From contig MSHC01000029.1 of the NCBI GenBank assembly GCA_001940995.1, positions 24,281-88,280 of the forward strand: a DNA stretch of 64,000 nt, in the 5' to 3' direction. The stretch comes from Ruminococcus sp. Phil15. Lineage in GTDB: Bacteria > Bacillota > Clostridia > Oscillospirales > Ruminococcaceae. Positions 31,108 through 41,966 of this stretch are shown piece by piece; position 1 is the first letter of the stretch; every line of letters starts with the position of its first letter. The notes below the pieces were generated by a model that ran no database searches, was not told the DNA's origin, and saw nothing but the letters and a program-made list of their open reading frames with translations. A program made the translations under genes and the position numbers.

Positions 31108-31829
31108 ATGTGGTACAATGTAAATGAAAACAACGAAGCCGTGAAGTCTGATGGCGGCAAGGATATGTTTTCAACAGCCTGCGGCGTAGATCCGAACGAA
31201 AAATATTTTATCTATGTAACGGCGCAAAAAGGCGAAGCGTATGTGTACAACCTGGAAACAAACGAGGAAAAGAAGCTTCGTGACGGAGTATCTTTGAGAG
31301 AAACAATAGGCTTTGACGAAAGCGTTATGTATGCGCAGGGAACTGACAGAAGCGTCGTTTCGGTTAATCCTGAAACGGGTATCGTCAAAACCGAGGCAGA
31401 CAACCCTAAGCTTAACTTATAAACTCCGTATTACAGCGTTGGCACGACCGATTACAACTTTATCGTCGATGACAAAAGTTCGATTTGCCATGTTCCTTTT
31501 GCAAGCGTTGACGAGATCATTATGGGCGATACTGAACAGAAAGAGCATAGTCTGAGTATATGTGATTTAAGCTCTGTCAAGACAGAATTAATCGAGATAA
31601 GCGAGCTTGATATACCGCATAAGGGAAAACCCGGAATAAATATACCCGGAGCTGATACGCTGTATGGCACCCGTTATCGAAAAAGCTCTGTGCAATTATA
31701 GGCTATGATGAAGAGTATTACTGTTTCAATGATCCCTACGCAGGCGAAACAGTTAAATATAATAAGGAGACAGTTGAGGACAGGTATTCCTCTCTTGGTA
31801 AGCAATCGCTTGTTATAACCAAAAACTAG
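31108..31829 (+). pseudogene. Remnant of a beta-propeller / C39-like peptidase protein
   Basis: The frame from 31108 encodes repeat-like beta strands (YFIYVTAQKGEAYVYNLETNEEKKL, ESVMYAQGTDRSVVSVNPETG). It is stopped by TAA at 31420-31422 but continues in the same frame to a TAG near 31700 (YSVGTTDYNFIVDDKSSICHVPF). In a second frame, about 31680-31829 reads AIIGYDEEYYCFNDPYAGE and ends SLGKQSLVITKN. This is the typical C-terminus of a C39-like cysteine peptidase, including the Asn-Asp-Pro block. No 5' start with a ribosome binding site is seen. It appears to be a truncated and fused remnant. Confidence 0.6.
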
Positions 31830-32185
31830 ATACACGGCGCTGTAACCCGAACTCCGATTCGTAACTTTCCGTAAATTTATGCCGTTTTCAAAGCTTTGTC
31901 AATTGCCTTTTAAATAGTAATGCGATACAACACACTGCTCAGCTTCTCTGAACCCACAAAGCGGCTCTTGACGACATGTTTCTTTTTGTCAGCCGACTTC
32001 AAGAGCACTCCTGTAATGCCCTATGCGTATAAAGCCGATATGCAAACGGAGAACTTCTTCGCCAAGGTGGATCACAGCATTGAATACATAAAAATTTGGA
32101 TTTCTTCCTTGAAATTTCTCCGTATATTTGCGCAGGCGGTCGATAGCTTTTCCGTCGTCAGTAGTCAAGGTTACAAATATGAAAC
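31830..32185. other. Decayed stretch with no supported gene
   Basis: Only short open frames occur on both strands. The minus frame 31989-32201 (VTLTTDDGKAIDRLRKYTEKF...) has protein-like composition but no ribosome binding site and no recognised family. It may be another fragment. Confidence 0.4.
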
Positions 32186-32214
32186 TTGATTTGCTCCACA
32201 ATATATGCTATGAT
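32186..32214 (+). promoter_or_regulatory. Promoter of the Bce-type two-component genes
   Basis: TTGATT (32186-32191), 17 bp, TATGAT (32209-32214). A palindrome TGCTAT-GATA-ATAGCA (32206-32221) covers the -10 and start point and may be an operator. Confidence 0.5.
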
Positions 32215-32245
32215 AATAGCATCACCAGAATACAGGAGACCGGAA

Positions 32246-32908
32246 ATGAAAAAAATCATGATAATAGAAGATGAAAAAGCCTTGCGTGACGAGTTGTCTG
32301 TCTTGCTAAAAAATGCAGGCTACGAGCCGATTGCCGTAACGAACTATGATAATGTATCGGAGCAGATGAAAAATGTCAATGCCGATTTAATACTGCTTGA
32401 CATCAATCTTCCGAATGTGAACGGCGAAACGCTTTTGCAGGATTTCAGAAAGCAATCTGGGACGCCCGTTATCATGCTTACCAGCCGTATCACAGAGATA
32501 GACGAGGTGCTGTCCATGAGCTACGGTGCGGACGATTATATCACCAAGCCCTATAACCCGACTATTCTGCTTCTTCGCATATCGGCGGTGCTGAAACGTT
32601 CGGAAAAGGTCGGAACAATGCAGAAATATAACGATGTGGAATTTAGCACTGTCAAGGGCAGCCTAATACGGAACGGCTCTGAGCAGATACTCACAAAGAA
32701 CGAAATGATAATCTTTCAGCTTCTGCTTGACCGTCGGGGAGAGATCGTTACCCGTGACGACCTGATGACTGCGCTTTGGGACAACGACGAATTTGTAAAT
32801 GATAATGCGCTTTCGGTCAATATCAGCAGATTGAGGGGAAAGCTTGCCGAGCTGAGATTACCCAAAGCAATCGAAACACGCAAAAAGCAAGGATATGTGC
32901 TGAAATGA
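32246..32908 (+). CDS. OmpR-family response regulator (BceR type)
   Basis: The 220-aa protein has a receiver domain (KKIMIIEDEKALRDELSVLL, phosphorylated Asp in LILLDINLPNVNG, LTSRITEIDEVLSMSYGADDYITKPY) and an OmpR winged helix (LTKNEMIIFQLLLDRRGEIVTRDDLMTALWDNDEFVNDNALSVNISRLRGKL-type end). ATG 32246 has ACAGGAGA upstream. The stop overlaps the kinase start (ATGA). With the kinase and ABC transporter downstream it forms a Bce-like module that responds to cell-wall-targeting peptides. Confidence 0.92.
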   Translation: MKKIMIIEDEKALRDELSVLLKNAGYEPIAVTNYDNVSEQMKNVNADLILLDINLPNVNGETLLQDFRKQSGTPVIMLTSRITEIDEVLSMSYGADDYITKPYNPTILLLRISAVLKRSEKVGTMQKYNDVEFSTVKGSLIRNGSEQILTKNEMIIFQLLLDRRGEIVTRDDLMTALWDNDEFVNDNALSVNISRLRGKLAELRLPKAIETRKKQGYVLK

Positions 32909-33900
32909 AGATGGCAGACTACTTAAAAGACAGGTTCACAGAACACCTTATTTATGGCATCTCATGGGTGCTTGTGTTAATATTTATGGCGGCATTCAGA
33001 ATTTCATTTCAGGCGACAGTCATTATAAGCCTGTTACTTCTGCTTGCGGTAATTATTGCTGACGCTTGGGGATATTTCCGTAAAAAGAGCTATTATGACA
33101 AGCTTAGGTATTGCCTTGACGAGCTTGATAAAAAATATCTGCTCTCCGAAATGGTGGAAAATCCTGATTTTCTGGACGGCCGTATTTTTTATGAAACCAT
33201 GCAGGAAACCAACAAATCCATGTGCGAGCATATTGCAGAGTACCGCCGTGAAAACAAGGAATTTCAAGAGTATATCGAGCTTTGGGTACATGAGATTAAG
33301 CTGCCTGTTGCTAGTTTACAGCTTATGTGCCATAATGACGGTAACGCCAAATATGCCGAGCAGCTTAAACGCATTGATGATTATATTGAGAATGTCCTTT
33401 ATTACGCCCGAAGCGGAAACGCCGAAAAGGATTATATCATCAAGCCTGTTTCGCTCAAACGTACCTTTGCGGATATTGCCGTAAAAAACCGTGAAGAATT
33501 ACAGGAACGGAATATTGCGCTCCGCACCGAAAATCTTGATGTGAATATCATGACGGACGGAAAGTGGCTGAGCTTTATCCTCGGTCAGCTCATGGGGAAC
33601 AGCATGAAATACAAAGCGAGTGAAATATCTGTCACGGCAGATAATCTCCCCGATAGGATTGTTCTGTATTTCCGTGACAACGGTATCGGTATTCCTGAAC
33701 ATGATATGCCGTATATTTTTGATAAGTCGTTTACGGGTGAGAACGGACGGACACACAAGAAGTCTACGGGAATGGGGCTGTATATCGTCAAAAAGCTGTG
33801 TGACAAGCTTGGTCACGGCGTCTCTGCGCAGTCTGTGCAGGGAGAGTTCACAGAAATTGTAATCACATTCGGCAAGAATGACATACACAATGTGAGGTGA
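32905..33900 (+). CDS. Intramembrane-sensing histidine kinase (BceS type)
   Basis: The 331-aa kinase has two N-terminal membrane spans (about 12-30 and 36-52) with almost no extracellular loop. This is the hallmark of kinases that sense through a partner ABC transporter. The phospho-acceptor His is in ELWVHEIKLPVASL. N, G1 and G2 boxes are LMGNSMKYKA, FRDNGIGIPEHD and KKSTGMGLYIVKKLC. It overlaps the response regulator by 4 bp. Confidence 0.92.
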   Translation: MKMADYLKDRFTEHLIYGISWVLVLIFMAAFRISFQATVIISLLLLLAVIIADAWGYFRKKSYYDKLRYCLDELDKKYLLSEMVENPDFLDGRIFYETMQETNKSMCEHIAEYRRENKEFQEYIELWVHEIKLPVASLQLMCHNDGNAKYAEQLKRIDDYIENVLYYARSGNAEKDYIIKPVSLKRTFADIAVKNREELQERNIALRTENLDVNIMTDGKWLSFILGQLMGNSMKYKASEISVTADNLPDRIVLYFRDNGIGIPEHDMPYIFDKSFTGENGRTHKKSTGMGLYIVKKLCDKLGHGVSAQSVQGEFTEIVITFGKNDIHNVR

Positions 33901-33905
33901 ACCGG

Positions 33906-33923
33906 CATTACAAAATTGTAATG
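33906..33923. promoter_or_regulatory. BceR-type operator upstream of the transporter genes
   Basis: CATTACA-AAAT-TGTAATG is a perfect palindrome containing TTACA-N4-TGTAA. This fits the TNACA-N4-TGTAA consensus described for BceR-like regulators. It lies between the kinase and transporter genes, ahead of a plausible promoter (GCGACA 33942-33947, 17 bp, TATGAT 33965-33970). Confidence 0.65.
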
Positions 33924-33994
33924 TTCTGTAAGATTAGAACAGCGACAGAAAAGAAAAAATGCTGTATGATAAAATACAGAAAGGAGCTGCTATT

Positions 33995-34759
33995 ATGGAA
34001 CTTCTGAACATACAGCAAATTGAAAAATACTATGGGAATAAATCAAGCCTGACGAAAGCCATTGACGACATTTCGTTTTCGGTGGCGCAGGGCGAATTCG
34101 TTGCCATCATGGGTGCGTCGGGAAGCGGAAAGACCACTTTGCTCAACTGCATCTCAACCATCGACCATGTGACCGCAGGACATATCTACCTTGAAAACAC
34201 GGACATTACCACACTTAAAGGCAAGGCGCTGAACAAGTTCCGCCGTGAAAAGCTGGGGTTCATTTTTCAGGACTTCAACTTGCTCGACACGCTGACTGCC
34301 TATGAAAATATCTCCCTCGCATTGTCCATTCAAAAGCGTTCGGCAAGCGAGATCGACACGGCGGTCAGGAACGTTGCACATCAGCTCGGTATTACCGAGG
34401 TCTTGCAGAAATATCCCTACCAGATGTCAGGAGGACAGAAACAGAGAGTGGCGTCTGCTCGTGCCATTGTCACAAATCCGAAGCTTGTGCTTGCAGACGA
34501 GCCGACAGGTGCGCTCGATTCAAAGTCTGCAAAAATGCTTTTGGAGCGTTTCAATTATCTTAATCATGAGCATAACGCAACGATTATCATGGTAACGCAC
34601 GACAGCTTTACGGCAAGCTATGCAAGCCGTGTTATATTCATCAAGGACGGAAAAATCTTTAACGAAATCAGCCGAGGCGCGGACAGCCGCAAGCAGTTCT
34701 TTGACAAAATCATCAACGTGGTAACGCTTCTGGGAGGTGACGTGAGCGATGCTCTTTAA
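33995..34759 (+). CDS. ABC transporter ATPase (BceA type)
   Basis: The 254-aa ATPase has Walker A GASGSGKTT, Q-loop FIFQDFNLL, signature MSGGQKQRVASARAI, Walker B LVLADEPTGALD and the H-loop MVTHD. It belongs to the MacB/BceA group. ATG 33995 follows AAAGGAG; the open frame from 33959 has no such site. It overlaps the permease gene by 11 bp, so subunits are made together. Confidence 0.93.
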   Translation: MELLNIQQIEKYYGNKSSLTKAIDDISFSVAQGEFVAIMGASGSGKTTLLNCISTIDHVTAGHIYLENTDITTLKGKALNKFRREKLGFIFQDFNLLDTLTAYENISLALSIQKRSASEIDTAVRNVAHQLGITEVLQKYPYQMSGGQKQRVASARAIVTNPKLVLADEPTGALDSKSAKMLLERFNYLNHEHNATIIMVTHDSFTASYASRVIFIKDGKIFNEISRGADSRKQFFDKIINVVTLLGGDVSDAL

Positions 34760-36791
34760 GCTCTCCCTCAGCAATATCCGCAAAAGCCTGCGTGACTATG
34801 CAATATACTTTTTCACACTTATCATCGGCGTTTCGGTGTTCTATGTGTTCAATGCTGTCAGTGGACAGGTCGCTATGACGGTCTTTGATACGGACAGCAG
34901 AGAAATTGCCCGAATCCTTCGAATGGGCATTTCCGCACTGAGCGTATTTGTGGCAGGCGTTCTCGGCTTGCTTATCGTATATGCGAGCCGTTTTTTAATG
35001 AAGCGCAGGAATAAGGAATTTGCACTTTACCTTCTTCTCGGTATGAGTAAGGGGAAAATCTCAGTGATTCTCCTGCTCGAAACGGTTATTATTGGACTCG
35101 GTTCTCTCGGAGTTGGACTTCTGCTCGGCATCGGTCTTTCTCAGATAATGAGCGCACTTGTGGTGTCGCTTTTTGAAGCCGACATGACAAGATACCAGTT
35201 TATGGTGTCAGGCGAAGCTATCGTAAGCACCGTTATTTGCTTTGCAATTATGTATCTTGTCGTTATGATATTTAACAGCGTTGTCATCAGCCGTTTCAAG
35301 CTGATCGACCTAATGCAGTCAGGTAAAAAGTCCGAACAGATAAAGCTGAAAAATCCGTGGATTTGTATCGCTCTGTTCCTGTTAGCGGCGGCGGCTCTCG
35401 TATACGCTTATTATCAGGTAGGCTGGAATTATATAGAAGTCACATACAAGGAAATGTCACTATATATTGCGATTGGTGCAGTATCAACATTTTTGATTTT
35501 CTGGTCTGTGTCGGGTATGCTGCTCCGCATCATGATGAGCATGAAAAAAGTGTACTATAGCAGTCTGAACGCTTTTATATTCCGTCAGATCAGCAGTAAA
35601 GTCAACACAATGGTCTTTTCCATGACGGTAATCTGCCTTATGCTGTTTGTGACAATTTGTGCGTTATCAGGGGCGTTCTCAATGCGCAATTCAATGAACG
35701 CAAATCTCAAAGAGCTTTGTCCGGCGGATTTTGAGCTTTCGGTAAATCTCAACAAGCCTGTTCAAAGCCTTGACATTGTTTCTGAATTTAATGACAACGG
35801 ACTGGATATTGTTGCTTATGCTGGAGAGTATGAAAGATTTTACACCTATGGCGACAGTGATTTTACTTTTGAAAATTTTTGTGGACTTGATTTAGAAAGA
35901 TTAAAGTCACAGTTTCAATTTCTCGATTATTCCGCCAGTGAACAGCTTATCAGGCTTAGTGATTACAATGCTTTGATGAAGCTATACGGCAAAGAACCTC
36001 TGTCGATGAATGACGATGAATATATTTTGCTGTGTAATTTTAAATCTATGAGAGCCATTCGGGACAGTGTTCTTGAAACCGGGAGTGATATCACTGTATA
36101 CGGTCATGTGCTTCATTCAAAATACAGGGAGTGTCAGGACGGTTTTATCAGTATATCTGCACAGCATACCAATACAGGTATCTTCGTAGTTCCTGACAAT
36201 GTTTTAGAGGGACAGATTCCGAACTCAGACTATTTTATAGGAAATTACAAGGAACAAGATGATACGAGCAAAAAAGAAACAGACGGCATTATCATCAAAA
36301 AATACAATGAGATGATGAAAAGTTTACACAATTTCTCTGTTGGTGAGTATGGCGGACATATCACTTTCAATACTAAGATAGACATCGCAAACGCGGCAAT
36401 CGGTCTTGGTGCAATTGCAACGTTTCTTGGACTATATATCGGTCTGGTGTTCCTTATTGCCTGCGGTGCGATACTTGCCCTCAAGGAGCTTTCCGAGAGC
36501 GTGGACAGCATAGGAAGATATGAGATACTCCGTAAGATCGGTGCTGATGAAAACGATATTTCCAAATCTCTTTTCAGACAAACAGGCATTTTCTTCCTGC
36601 TTCCGCTGATACTCGCCTGTGTGCATTCGGTATTCGGCATGAAGTATGCGTCATTTCTTCTTGAAATATTCGGCACTGAAAAAATAGCGGAATCTATAGC
36701 GGTTACTTCAATTATCATTCTGCTAATCTATGGCGGATATTTCCTTATTACCTATTATTGCAGTAAGGGTATCATCAAAGAAAGAAAATAG
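34749..36791 (+). CDS. ABC transporter permease (BceB type, FtsX family)
   Basis: The 680-aa permease starts LFKLSLSNIRKSLRDYAIYFFTLIIGVSVFYVF and has ten hydrophobic spans: one, three, then two, a large extracellular domain of about 220 residues (about 315-535), and a final set near the C-terminus (GLGAIATFLGLYIGLVFLIACGAILALKELSESVDSIGRYEILRKIG). This matches BceB permeases that remove bacitracin-like or lantibiotic peptides from lipid II intermediates and signal to BceS. The peptide ligand cannot be told from the sequence. Confidence 0.92.
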   Translation: MLFKLSLSNIRKSLRDYAIYFFTLIIGVSVFYVFNAVSGQVAMTVFDTDSREIARILRMGISALSVFVAGVLGLLIVYASRFLMKRRNKEFALYLLLGMSKGKISVILLLETVIIGLGSLGVGLLLGIGLSQIMSALVVSLFEADMTRYQFMVSGEAIVSTVICFAIMYLVVMIFNSVVISRFKLIDLMQSGKKSEQIKLKNPWICIALFLLAAAALVYAYYQVGWNYIEVTYKEMSLYIAIGAVSTFLIFWSVSGMLLRIMMSMKKVYYSSLNAFIFRQISSKVNTMVFSMTVICLMLFVTICALSGAFSMRNSMNANLKELCPADFELSVNLNKPVQSLDIVSEFNDNGLDIVAYAGEYERFYTYGDSDFTFENFCGLDLERLKSQFQFLDYSASEQLIRLSDYNALMKLYGKEPLSMNDDEYILLCNFKSMRAIRDSVLETGSDITVYGHVLHSKYRECQDGFISISAQHTNTGIFVVPDNVLEGQIPNSDYFIGNYKEQDDTSKKETDGIIIKKYNEMMKSLHNFSVGEYGGHITFNTKIDIANAAIGLGAIATFLGLYIGLVFLIACGAILALKELSESVDSIGRYEILRKIGADENDISKSLFRQTGIFFLLPLILACVHSVFGMKYASFLLEIFGTEKIAESIAVTSIIILLIYGGYFLITYYCSKGIIKERK

Positions 36792-36809
36792 TATAACGGA
36801 TATACGATA

Positions 36810-36846
36810 AACGGCTGTACCTCATGTTGGGGTACAGCCGTTTTTG
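36810..36846 (+). terminator. Terminator of the Bce-type module
   Basis: A perfect 12-bp stem AACGGCTGTACC/GGTACAGCCGTT is followed by a T run. Confidence 0.88.
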
Positions 36847-36918
36847 ATTGCTATTCGTCTGTTGCAATCTGAATAATTTACAATATACGGCAATCCACAA
36901 AAAACTTGCGTTACCCCC

Positions 36919-36947
36919 TTTTCATTTTAAAAAGAATGTGGTATAAT
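36919..36947 (+). promoter_or_regulatory. Promoter of uvrB-uvrA
   Basis: A weak -35 (TTTTCA, 36919-36924), 17 bp ending TGTGG, and TATAAT (36942-36947) form an extended -10 promoter. Confidence 0.5.
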
Positions 36948-36954
36948 CATAAAA

Positions 36955-36966
36955 GAACTATTGTTT
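36955..36966. promoter_or_regulatory. LexA/DinR-like box at uvrB
   Basis: GAAC-TATT-GTTT resembles the Firmicutes SOS box (GAAC-N4-GTTY) and lies at the expected transcription start. The central bases do not fit the full consensus. Confidence 0.4.
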
Positions 36967-36993
36967 ACAATCAGGAAAGGCAGGATTTAACCT

Positions 36994-38964
36994 ATGGACC
37001 ATTTTGAGCTTGTTTCTCCGTATAAGCCCACGGGCGACCAGCCGCAGGCTATCGAGAAACTCGTAGAGGGCGTAAAAAGCGGACTTAAAGAGCAGGTCTT
37101 GCTCGGCGTTACAGGTTCGGGAAAAACCTTTACCATGGCGAATGTAATTGCCGGGGTAAACAAGCCAACGCTCGTCCTTGCGCATAATAAAATCCTTGCC
37201 GCACAGCTATGCTCGGAGTTCAAGGAGTTTTTTCCTAACAACTGCGTCGAGTATTTCGTATCATACTACGACTACTACCAGCCTGAAGCTTATATTCCTA
37301 GCAAAGATGTTTATATCGAAAAGGACAGCTCTATCAACGACGAGATTGATAAGCTCCGCCACTCCGCAACTACCGCAATCGCAGAAAGACGTGACGTAAT
37401 TATTGTAGCGTCCGTTTCCTGCATATATTCTCTCGGCGACCCTGAGGAGTATAAGAGTATGGTCGTGTCCGTCAGAGAGGGTATGCGAAAGGAAAGAGAT
37501 ACCCTTATTGCACAGCTAGCAGGAATCCAGTACGAAAGAAACGATATAGCCTTTGAAAGAAACCGCTTTCGAGTAAGAGGCGATACAGTCGAAATATATC
37601 CCGCCAACGCAACCGACGAAGCAATCAGAGTCGAGTTTTTCGGCGACGAAATTGATAGGATAAGCTCAATAAACGTCGTCACAGGCGAGGTAACGGCAAA
37701 GCTTTCCCACGCCGCAATCTTCCCTGCAAGCCATTATATCGTAGGCAGAGAAAAAATGCTTGAAGCGATCGAGGATATAAAGGCGGAAATGGAAGAGCGT
37801 GTAAAATATTTCGAGGAAAGGGATATGCTAATTGAAGCACAGCGTATCCGTCAGCGTACAAATTACGATATGGAAATGCTTGAGGAGGTCGGCTTTTGCA
37901 GCGGTATCGAGAACTATTCAAGAGTCCTCGCAAGACGGCCGGCAGGTGCGTCGCCGTACACACTGCTTGACCATCTGCCCAAGGATTTCTTATTGCTCAT
38001 AGACGAGTCGCACGTCAGCGTGCCGCAGGTAAGGGCTATGTATGCAGGCGACCGAGCAAGGAAAACCACCCTCGTAGACTACGGATTCAGACTCCCTTCT
38101 GCGTTTGACAACAGACCGCTCAAGTTTGACGAGTTCTACGACCATATCTCCCATGTCATCTATACTTCCGCAACTCCAGGCCCGTTTGAAAAGGAACATT
38201 CCGAGCAGACCGTCGAGCAGATTATCCGCCCGACCGGACTCCTCGACCCGATTATTACGGTAAAGCCAACCGAGGGACAAATTGAGGACCTGCTCTCCGA
38301 AATCAACGAGCGTGTCGAAAAGGAGCAAAGGGTTTTGGTTACAACGCTTACCAAGAAAATGGCGGAAAACCTTACCGATTATCTCAAAGGATACGGGGTC
38401 AAGGTTAGATATATGCACCACGATATCGACACCATAGAGCGTATGGAGATAATAAGAGATTTGCGGTTGGGTGAGTTTGACGTGTTGGTGGGTATTAACC
38501 TTTTGCGTGAGGGCCTTGACCTGCCGGAGGTTTCTCTCGTCGCAATACTCGACGCCGATAAAGAGGGCTTTTTGCGTTCTGAAAGCTCGCTTATCCAGAC
38601 GATAGGACGTGCCGCAAGAAACTCAGAGGGTACGGTCATTATGTATGCCGACGAGCTTACAGGCTCGATGGAAAGAGCAATCTCCGAAACCGAAAGACGC
38701 CGTACTCTGCAGATGAAGTATAACGAGGAGCATGGCATTATCCCTAAGACGATAAAGAAGGATATCCGTGACGTTATCGAAATCTCGTCTAAAGAGGAGG
38801 TAGAGTATTCCGCAAGACAGAAAAATAAGCTGTCCAAGCGTGAAACTATGGCTCTTATTGATAAACTTACAAAGCAGATGAAGGAAGCCGCCAAGATGCT
38901 TGAATTTGAACACGCCGCATTCCTGCGTGACAAGATTGCACAGCTCAGAGGCGACAGCGAATAG
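36994..38964 (+). CDS. uvrB: UvrABC excinuclease subunit B
   Basis: The 656-aa protein has [15 protein letters not shown], Walker [14 protein letters not shown], the damage-probing beta-hairpin region ([15 protein letters not shown]), helicase motifs [13 protein letters not shown] and [34 protein letters not shown], and the C-terminal UVR domain that binds UvrC (about 620-656). It verifies damage and holds the pre-incision complex. uvrA follows 28 bp later. Confidence 0.98.
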   Translation: MDHFELVSPYKPTGDQPQAIEKLVEGVKSGLKEQVLLGVTGSGKTFTMANVIAGVNKPTLVLAHNKILAAQLCSEFKEFFPNNCVEYFVSYYDYYQPEAYIPSKDVYIEKDSSINDEIDKLRHSATTAIAERRDVIIVASVSCIYSLGDPEEYKSMVVSVREGMRKERDTLIAQLAGIQYERNDIAFERNRFRVRGDTVEIYPANATDEAIRVEFFGDEIDRISSINVVTGEVTAKLSHAAIFPASHYIVGREKMLEAIEDIKAEMEERVKYFEERDMLIEAQRIRQRTNYDMEMLEEVGFCSGIENYSRVLARRPAGASPYTLLDHLPKDFLLLIDESHVSVPQVRAMYAGDRARKTTLVDYGFRLPSAFDNRPLKFDEFYDHISHVIYTSATPGPFEKEHSEQTVEQIIRPTGLLDPIITVKPTEGQIEDLLSEINERVEKEQRVLVTTLTKKMAENLTDYLKGYGVKVRYMHHDIDTIERMEIIRDLRLGEFDVLVGINLLREGLDLPEVSLVAILDADKEGFLRSESSLIQTIGRAARNSEGTVIMYADELTGSMERAISETERRRTLQMKYNEEHGIIPKTIKKDIRDVIEISSKEEVEYSARQKNKLSKRETMALIDKLTKQMKEAAKMLEFEHAAFLRDKIAQLRGDSE

Positions 38965-38992
38965 ATTATTTAGAGAGGAAAATATCGGAATA

Positions 38993-41818
38993 ATGCAAAG
39001 CAAGGAAATCATAATCAAAGGTGCAAGAGAGCATAATCTCAAGAATATAAATATCACCCTTCCAAGAGATAAGCTCATCGTAATGACCGGCCTGTCAGGT
39101 TCGGGAAAATCTTCTCTCGCATTCGATACGATCTATGCCGACGGTCAGCGCAGGTATGTGGAAAGCCTGTCGTCATACGCAAGAATGTTCTTGGGACAGA
39201 TGGATAAGCCGGACGTAGATACGATAGAGGGACTTTCTCCTGCAATTTCAATAGACCAGAAAACTACATCTAAAAACCCACGTTCAACAGTAGGTACGGT
39301 TACCGAAATATACGACTACCTCAGACTGCTCTACGCAAGAATCGGCGTTCCGCATTGTCCTGTCTGCGGCAGAGAAATAAGGCAGCAGTCTGTTGACCAG
39401 ATCGTCGATAAGATTATGGAGCTTCCGGAGGGCAGTAAGGTTCAGCTTTTAGCGCCTATCGCAAGAGGCAAAAAGGGCGAGTATCAGAAAGAGCTTGACA
39501 GTGCAAGACGTTCGGGCTATGTAAGAGTCAGAATCGACGGCATTACCTACGACCTTGCAGAAAGGATAAAGCCTGAAAAGAACAAGAAGCATAACGTGGA
39601 TATAATCGTCGATAGAATCATTATAAAAGATGGCATAAAGTCGAGAATAACCGACAGCATAGAGGTGATATCGGCTCTCACAGGCGGACTTGTCGGAGTT
39701 GATGTAGTTGGCGGAGAGGAAATGCTGTTTTCGCAAAGCTACGCCTGCCCCGAGCATAACATTTCAATCGAAGAATTAAACCCTAGAATGTTCTCGTTCA
39801 ACAGCCCGTTCGGCGCTTGCAAAAAGTGTATGGGACTGGGAGTGTTCAAGAAGATTGACCCCGACCTTATAATTCCTAACAAGAATTTGTCTATAATGCA
39901 GGGCGCAATCAAGGCAAGCGGCTGGAACAGTCTGGACGACAGCTCAATCGCAATTATGTATTACAGAGGCATATCTAAAAAGTACGGCATCGACCTCAAT
40001 GCCCCGGTCAAGGATCTCTCGCCAGACGCATTGGATATCTTTTTGTACGGCACACAGGGTCAGAAGCTCGACCTCGAAAGAAAAACCGATTTCGGCGTAA
40101 GCAAGTATAATTCTGAGTTTGAGGGCATCATACCCAACCTAGAAAGACGCTATTCCGAAACATCGAGCGATTATTCAAGAAATGACATCGAAACCTGTAT
40201 GTCAGAGGAAAGATGTCCCGACTGTAAGGGTAAAAGGCTTAGTCCCGAAACCCTCTCCGTAACAGTAGGAGATATGAATATTTCAGACCTTACCGATTTG
40301 TCGGTGTCCGATGCTCTGGAGTTTTTCAAAAATCTCTCACTTACTGAAAAGGAAGCAGTTATAGGCGAGCGTATCATAAAGGAAATCAATGCAAGACTGG
40401 GCTTCCTGCAAAGCGTAGGTCTTGAGTACCTGACGTTATCAAGAGCCGCCGCAACGCTTTCAGGCGGTGAGAGTCAGAGAATACGTCTCGCTACGCAAAT
40501 CGGTTCGTCGCTCGTCGGCGTGCTGTATATCCTCGATGAGCCGTCAATCGGACTCCATCAGCGTGATAACGATAAGCTTATCGCTACCTTGAAGCACCTG
40601 CGTGATATAGGAAACACCCTTATTGTCGTAGAGCATGACGAGGATACAATGCGAAGCGCAGACTATATAGTAGATATCGGCCCCGGCCCCGGTATCCACG
40701 GCGGCAATGTCGTGGCGCAGGGCACGATAGAGGATATCATAAACGAGAAAAATTCAATCACAGGTCAGTATCTCAGCGGTGCAAGAAAAATCCCCGTTCC
40801 CGAAAAGCGAAGAAAGGGTAACGGCGAGTTCCTTACTGTCGTGGGCGCAAAGCAGAATAACCTGAAGAACGTTACCGTGAAAATTCCGCTCGGTACGTTT
40901 ACCGCCGTAACAGGCGTTTCGGGAAGCGGAAAATCCAGTCTCGTAAATGAAATTATCTATAAGGAGCTTGCAGGCAGACTGAATCGTGCTAAAATCAGAC
41001 CCGGTAAGTTTGACGATATGCTCGGAGTCGAAAACTTAGATAAGGTCATAAGCATCGACCAGTCGCCGATCGGCAGAACGCCACGCTCAAACCCTGCAAC
41101 ATATACAGGCGTGTTCAACGATATCAGAGATTTGTACGCCGAAACTACCGACGCCAAAATGAAAGGCTACGGCTCAGGCAGATTTTCATTTAACGTAAGA
41201 GGAGGACGGTGCGAGTCCTGTCAGGGCGACGGTATCATTAAAATCGAAATGCACTTTTTGCCCGATGTCTACGTCCCCTGCGAGGTCTGTCACGGAAAAC
41301 GCTTTAACAGGGAAACTCTCGACGTCAAGTATAAGGGCAAGAGCATATACGATGTCCTAGAGATGACAGTGGAGGAGGGACTTGAGTTCTTCAAGAACCA
41401 CCCGAAAATCGCAAGAAAACTCCAGACGCTGTACGATGTCGGTCTTGGCTATGTCAAAATAGGTCAGCCTGCGACGACCCTCTCAGGCGGCGAAGCGCAG
41501 AGGGTAAAGCTCGCTACCGAGCTTTCAAAGAGAAGCACGGGCAGAACCTTCTATATCCTAGACGAGCCTACAACAGGACTCCATACAGCCGACGTGCATA
41601 AGCTGGTAGAGGTATTGCAGAAGCTTTGCGACGGAGGAAATACGATTCTCGTCATCGAGCATAATCTGGACGTTATAAAAACCGCAGACCATATAATTGA
41701 TATCGGTCCGGAGGGCGGCGATAAGGGCGGCAATATCGTCGCAGAGGGTACGCCTGAGCAAATTGCAGAGCGTGAAAATTCTTATACAGGAAAATATCTC
41801 AGAAAATATCTTAAATAG
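38993..41818 (+). CDS. uvrA: UvrABC excinuclease subunit A
   Basis: The 941-aa damage-recognition ATPase has two ABC units: [27 protein letters not shown] and the second [14 protein letters not shown], signatures [12 protein letters not shown] and [12 protein letters not shown], and zinc modules with CPVCGREI and CESCQGDG...CEVCHGKR. Length is standard. ATG 38993 follows AGAGAGGA at a long spacing; an earlier in-frame ATG lies inside uvrB. It is in an operon with uvrB. Confidence 0.98.
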   Translation: MQSKEIIIKGAREHNLKNINITLPRDKLIVMTGLSGSGKSSLAFDTIYADGQRRYVESLSSYARMFLGQMDKPDVDTIEGLSPAISIDQKTTSKNPRSTVGTVTEIYDYLRLLYARIGVPHCPVCGREIRQQSVDQIVDKIMELPEGSKVQLLAPIARGKKGEYQKELDSARRSGYVRVRIDGITYDLAERIKPEKNKKHNVDIIVDRIIIKDGIKSRITDSIEVISALTGGLVGVDVVGGEEMLFSQSYACPEHNISIEELNPRMFSFNSPFGACKKCMGLGVFKKIDPDLIIPNKNLSIMQGAIKASGWNSLDDSSIAIMYYRGISKKYGIDLNAPVKDLSPDALDIFLYGTQGQKLDLERKTDFGVSKYNSEFEGIIPNLERRYSETSSDYSRNDIETCMSEERCPDCKGKRLSPETLSVTVGDMNISDLTDLSVSDALEFFKNLSLTEKEAVIGERIIKEINARLGFLQSVGLEYLTLSRAAATLSGGESQRIRLATQIGSSLVGVLYILDEPSIGLHQRDNDKLIATLKHLRDIGNTLIVVEHDEDTMRSADYIVDIGPGPGIHGGNVVAQGTIEDIINEKNSITGQYLSGARKIPVPEKRRKGNGEFLTVVGAKQNNLKNVTVKIPLGTFTAVTGVSGSGKSSLVNEIIYKELAGRLNRAKIRPGKFDDMLGVENLDKVISIDQSPIGRTPRSNPATYTGVFNDIRDLYAETTDAKMKGYGSGRFSFNVRGGRCESCQGDGIIKIEMHFLPDVYVPCEVCHGKRFNRETLDVKYKGKSIYDVLEMTVEEGLEFFKNHPKIARKLQTLYDVGLGYVKIGQPATTLSGGEAQRVKLATELSKRSTGRTFYILDEPTTGLHTADVHKLVEVLQKLCDGGNTILVIEHNLDVIKTADHIIDIGPEGGDKGGNIVAEGTPEQIAERENSYTGKYLRKYLK

Positions 41819-41824
41819 CTTAAA

Positions 41825-41860
41825 AACGCATCGCTTGAAAGAAAAAGCGGTGCGTTTTTT
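41825..41860 (+). terminator. Terminator of uvrBA
   Basis: AACGCATCGCTT and AAGCGGTGCGTT (one G-T pair) form a 12-bp stem followed by TTTT. Confidence 0.85.
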
Positions 41861-41905
41861 GTGGTAATTACTAATAGAAAAGTGATAATTTCATCATAAA
41901 TGATA

Positions 41906-41934
41906 TAGACAAGCCGGAGCTTTTGTTGTATAAT
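41906..41934 (+). promoter_or_regulatory. Promoter of rsmD-coaD
   Basis: TAGACA (41906-41911), 17 bp, TATAAT (41929-41934). Confidence 0.6.
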
Positions 41935-41966
41935 AAAATGTGTATATGTGCTTTTATGCAGAAATG

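Noticed and set aside
31091..31119. TTGCTT-17-TACAAT promoter-like sequence
   Set aside because: It lies across the start of the propeller remnant, with no functional gene behind it; probably chance in decayed DNA.
31989..32201. Minus-strand 70-aa frame beginning MWSKSSFIFVTLTTDDGKAI
   Set aside because: Protein-like but without ribosome binding site or identifiable family; noted as a possible fragment, not as a gene.
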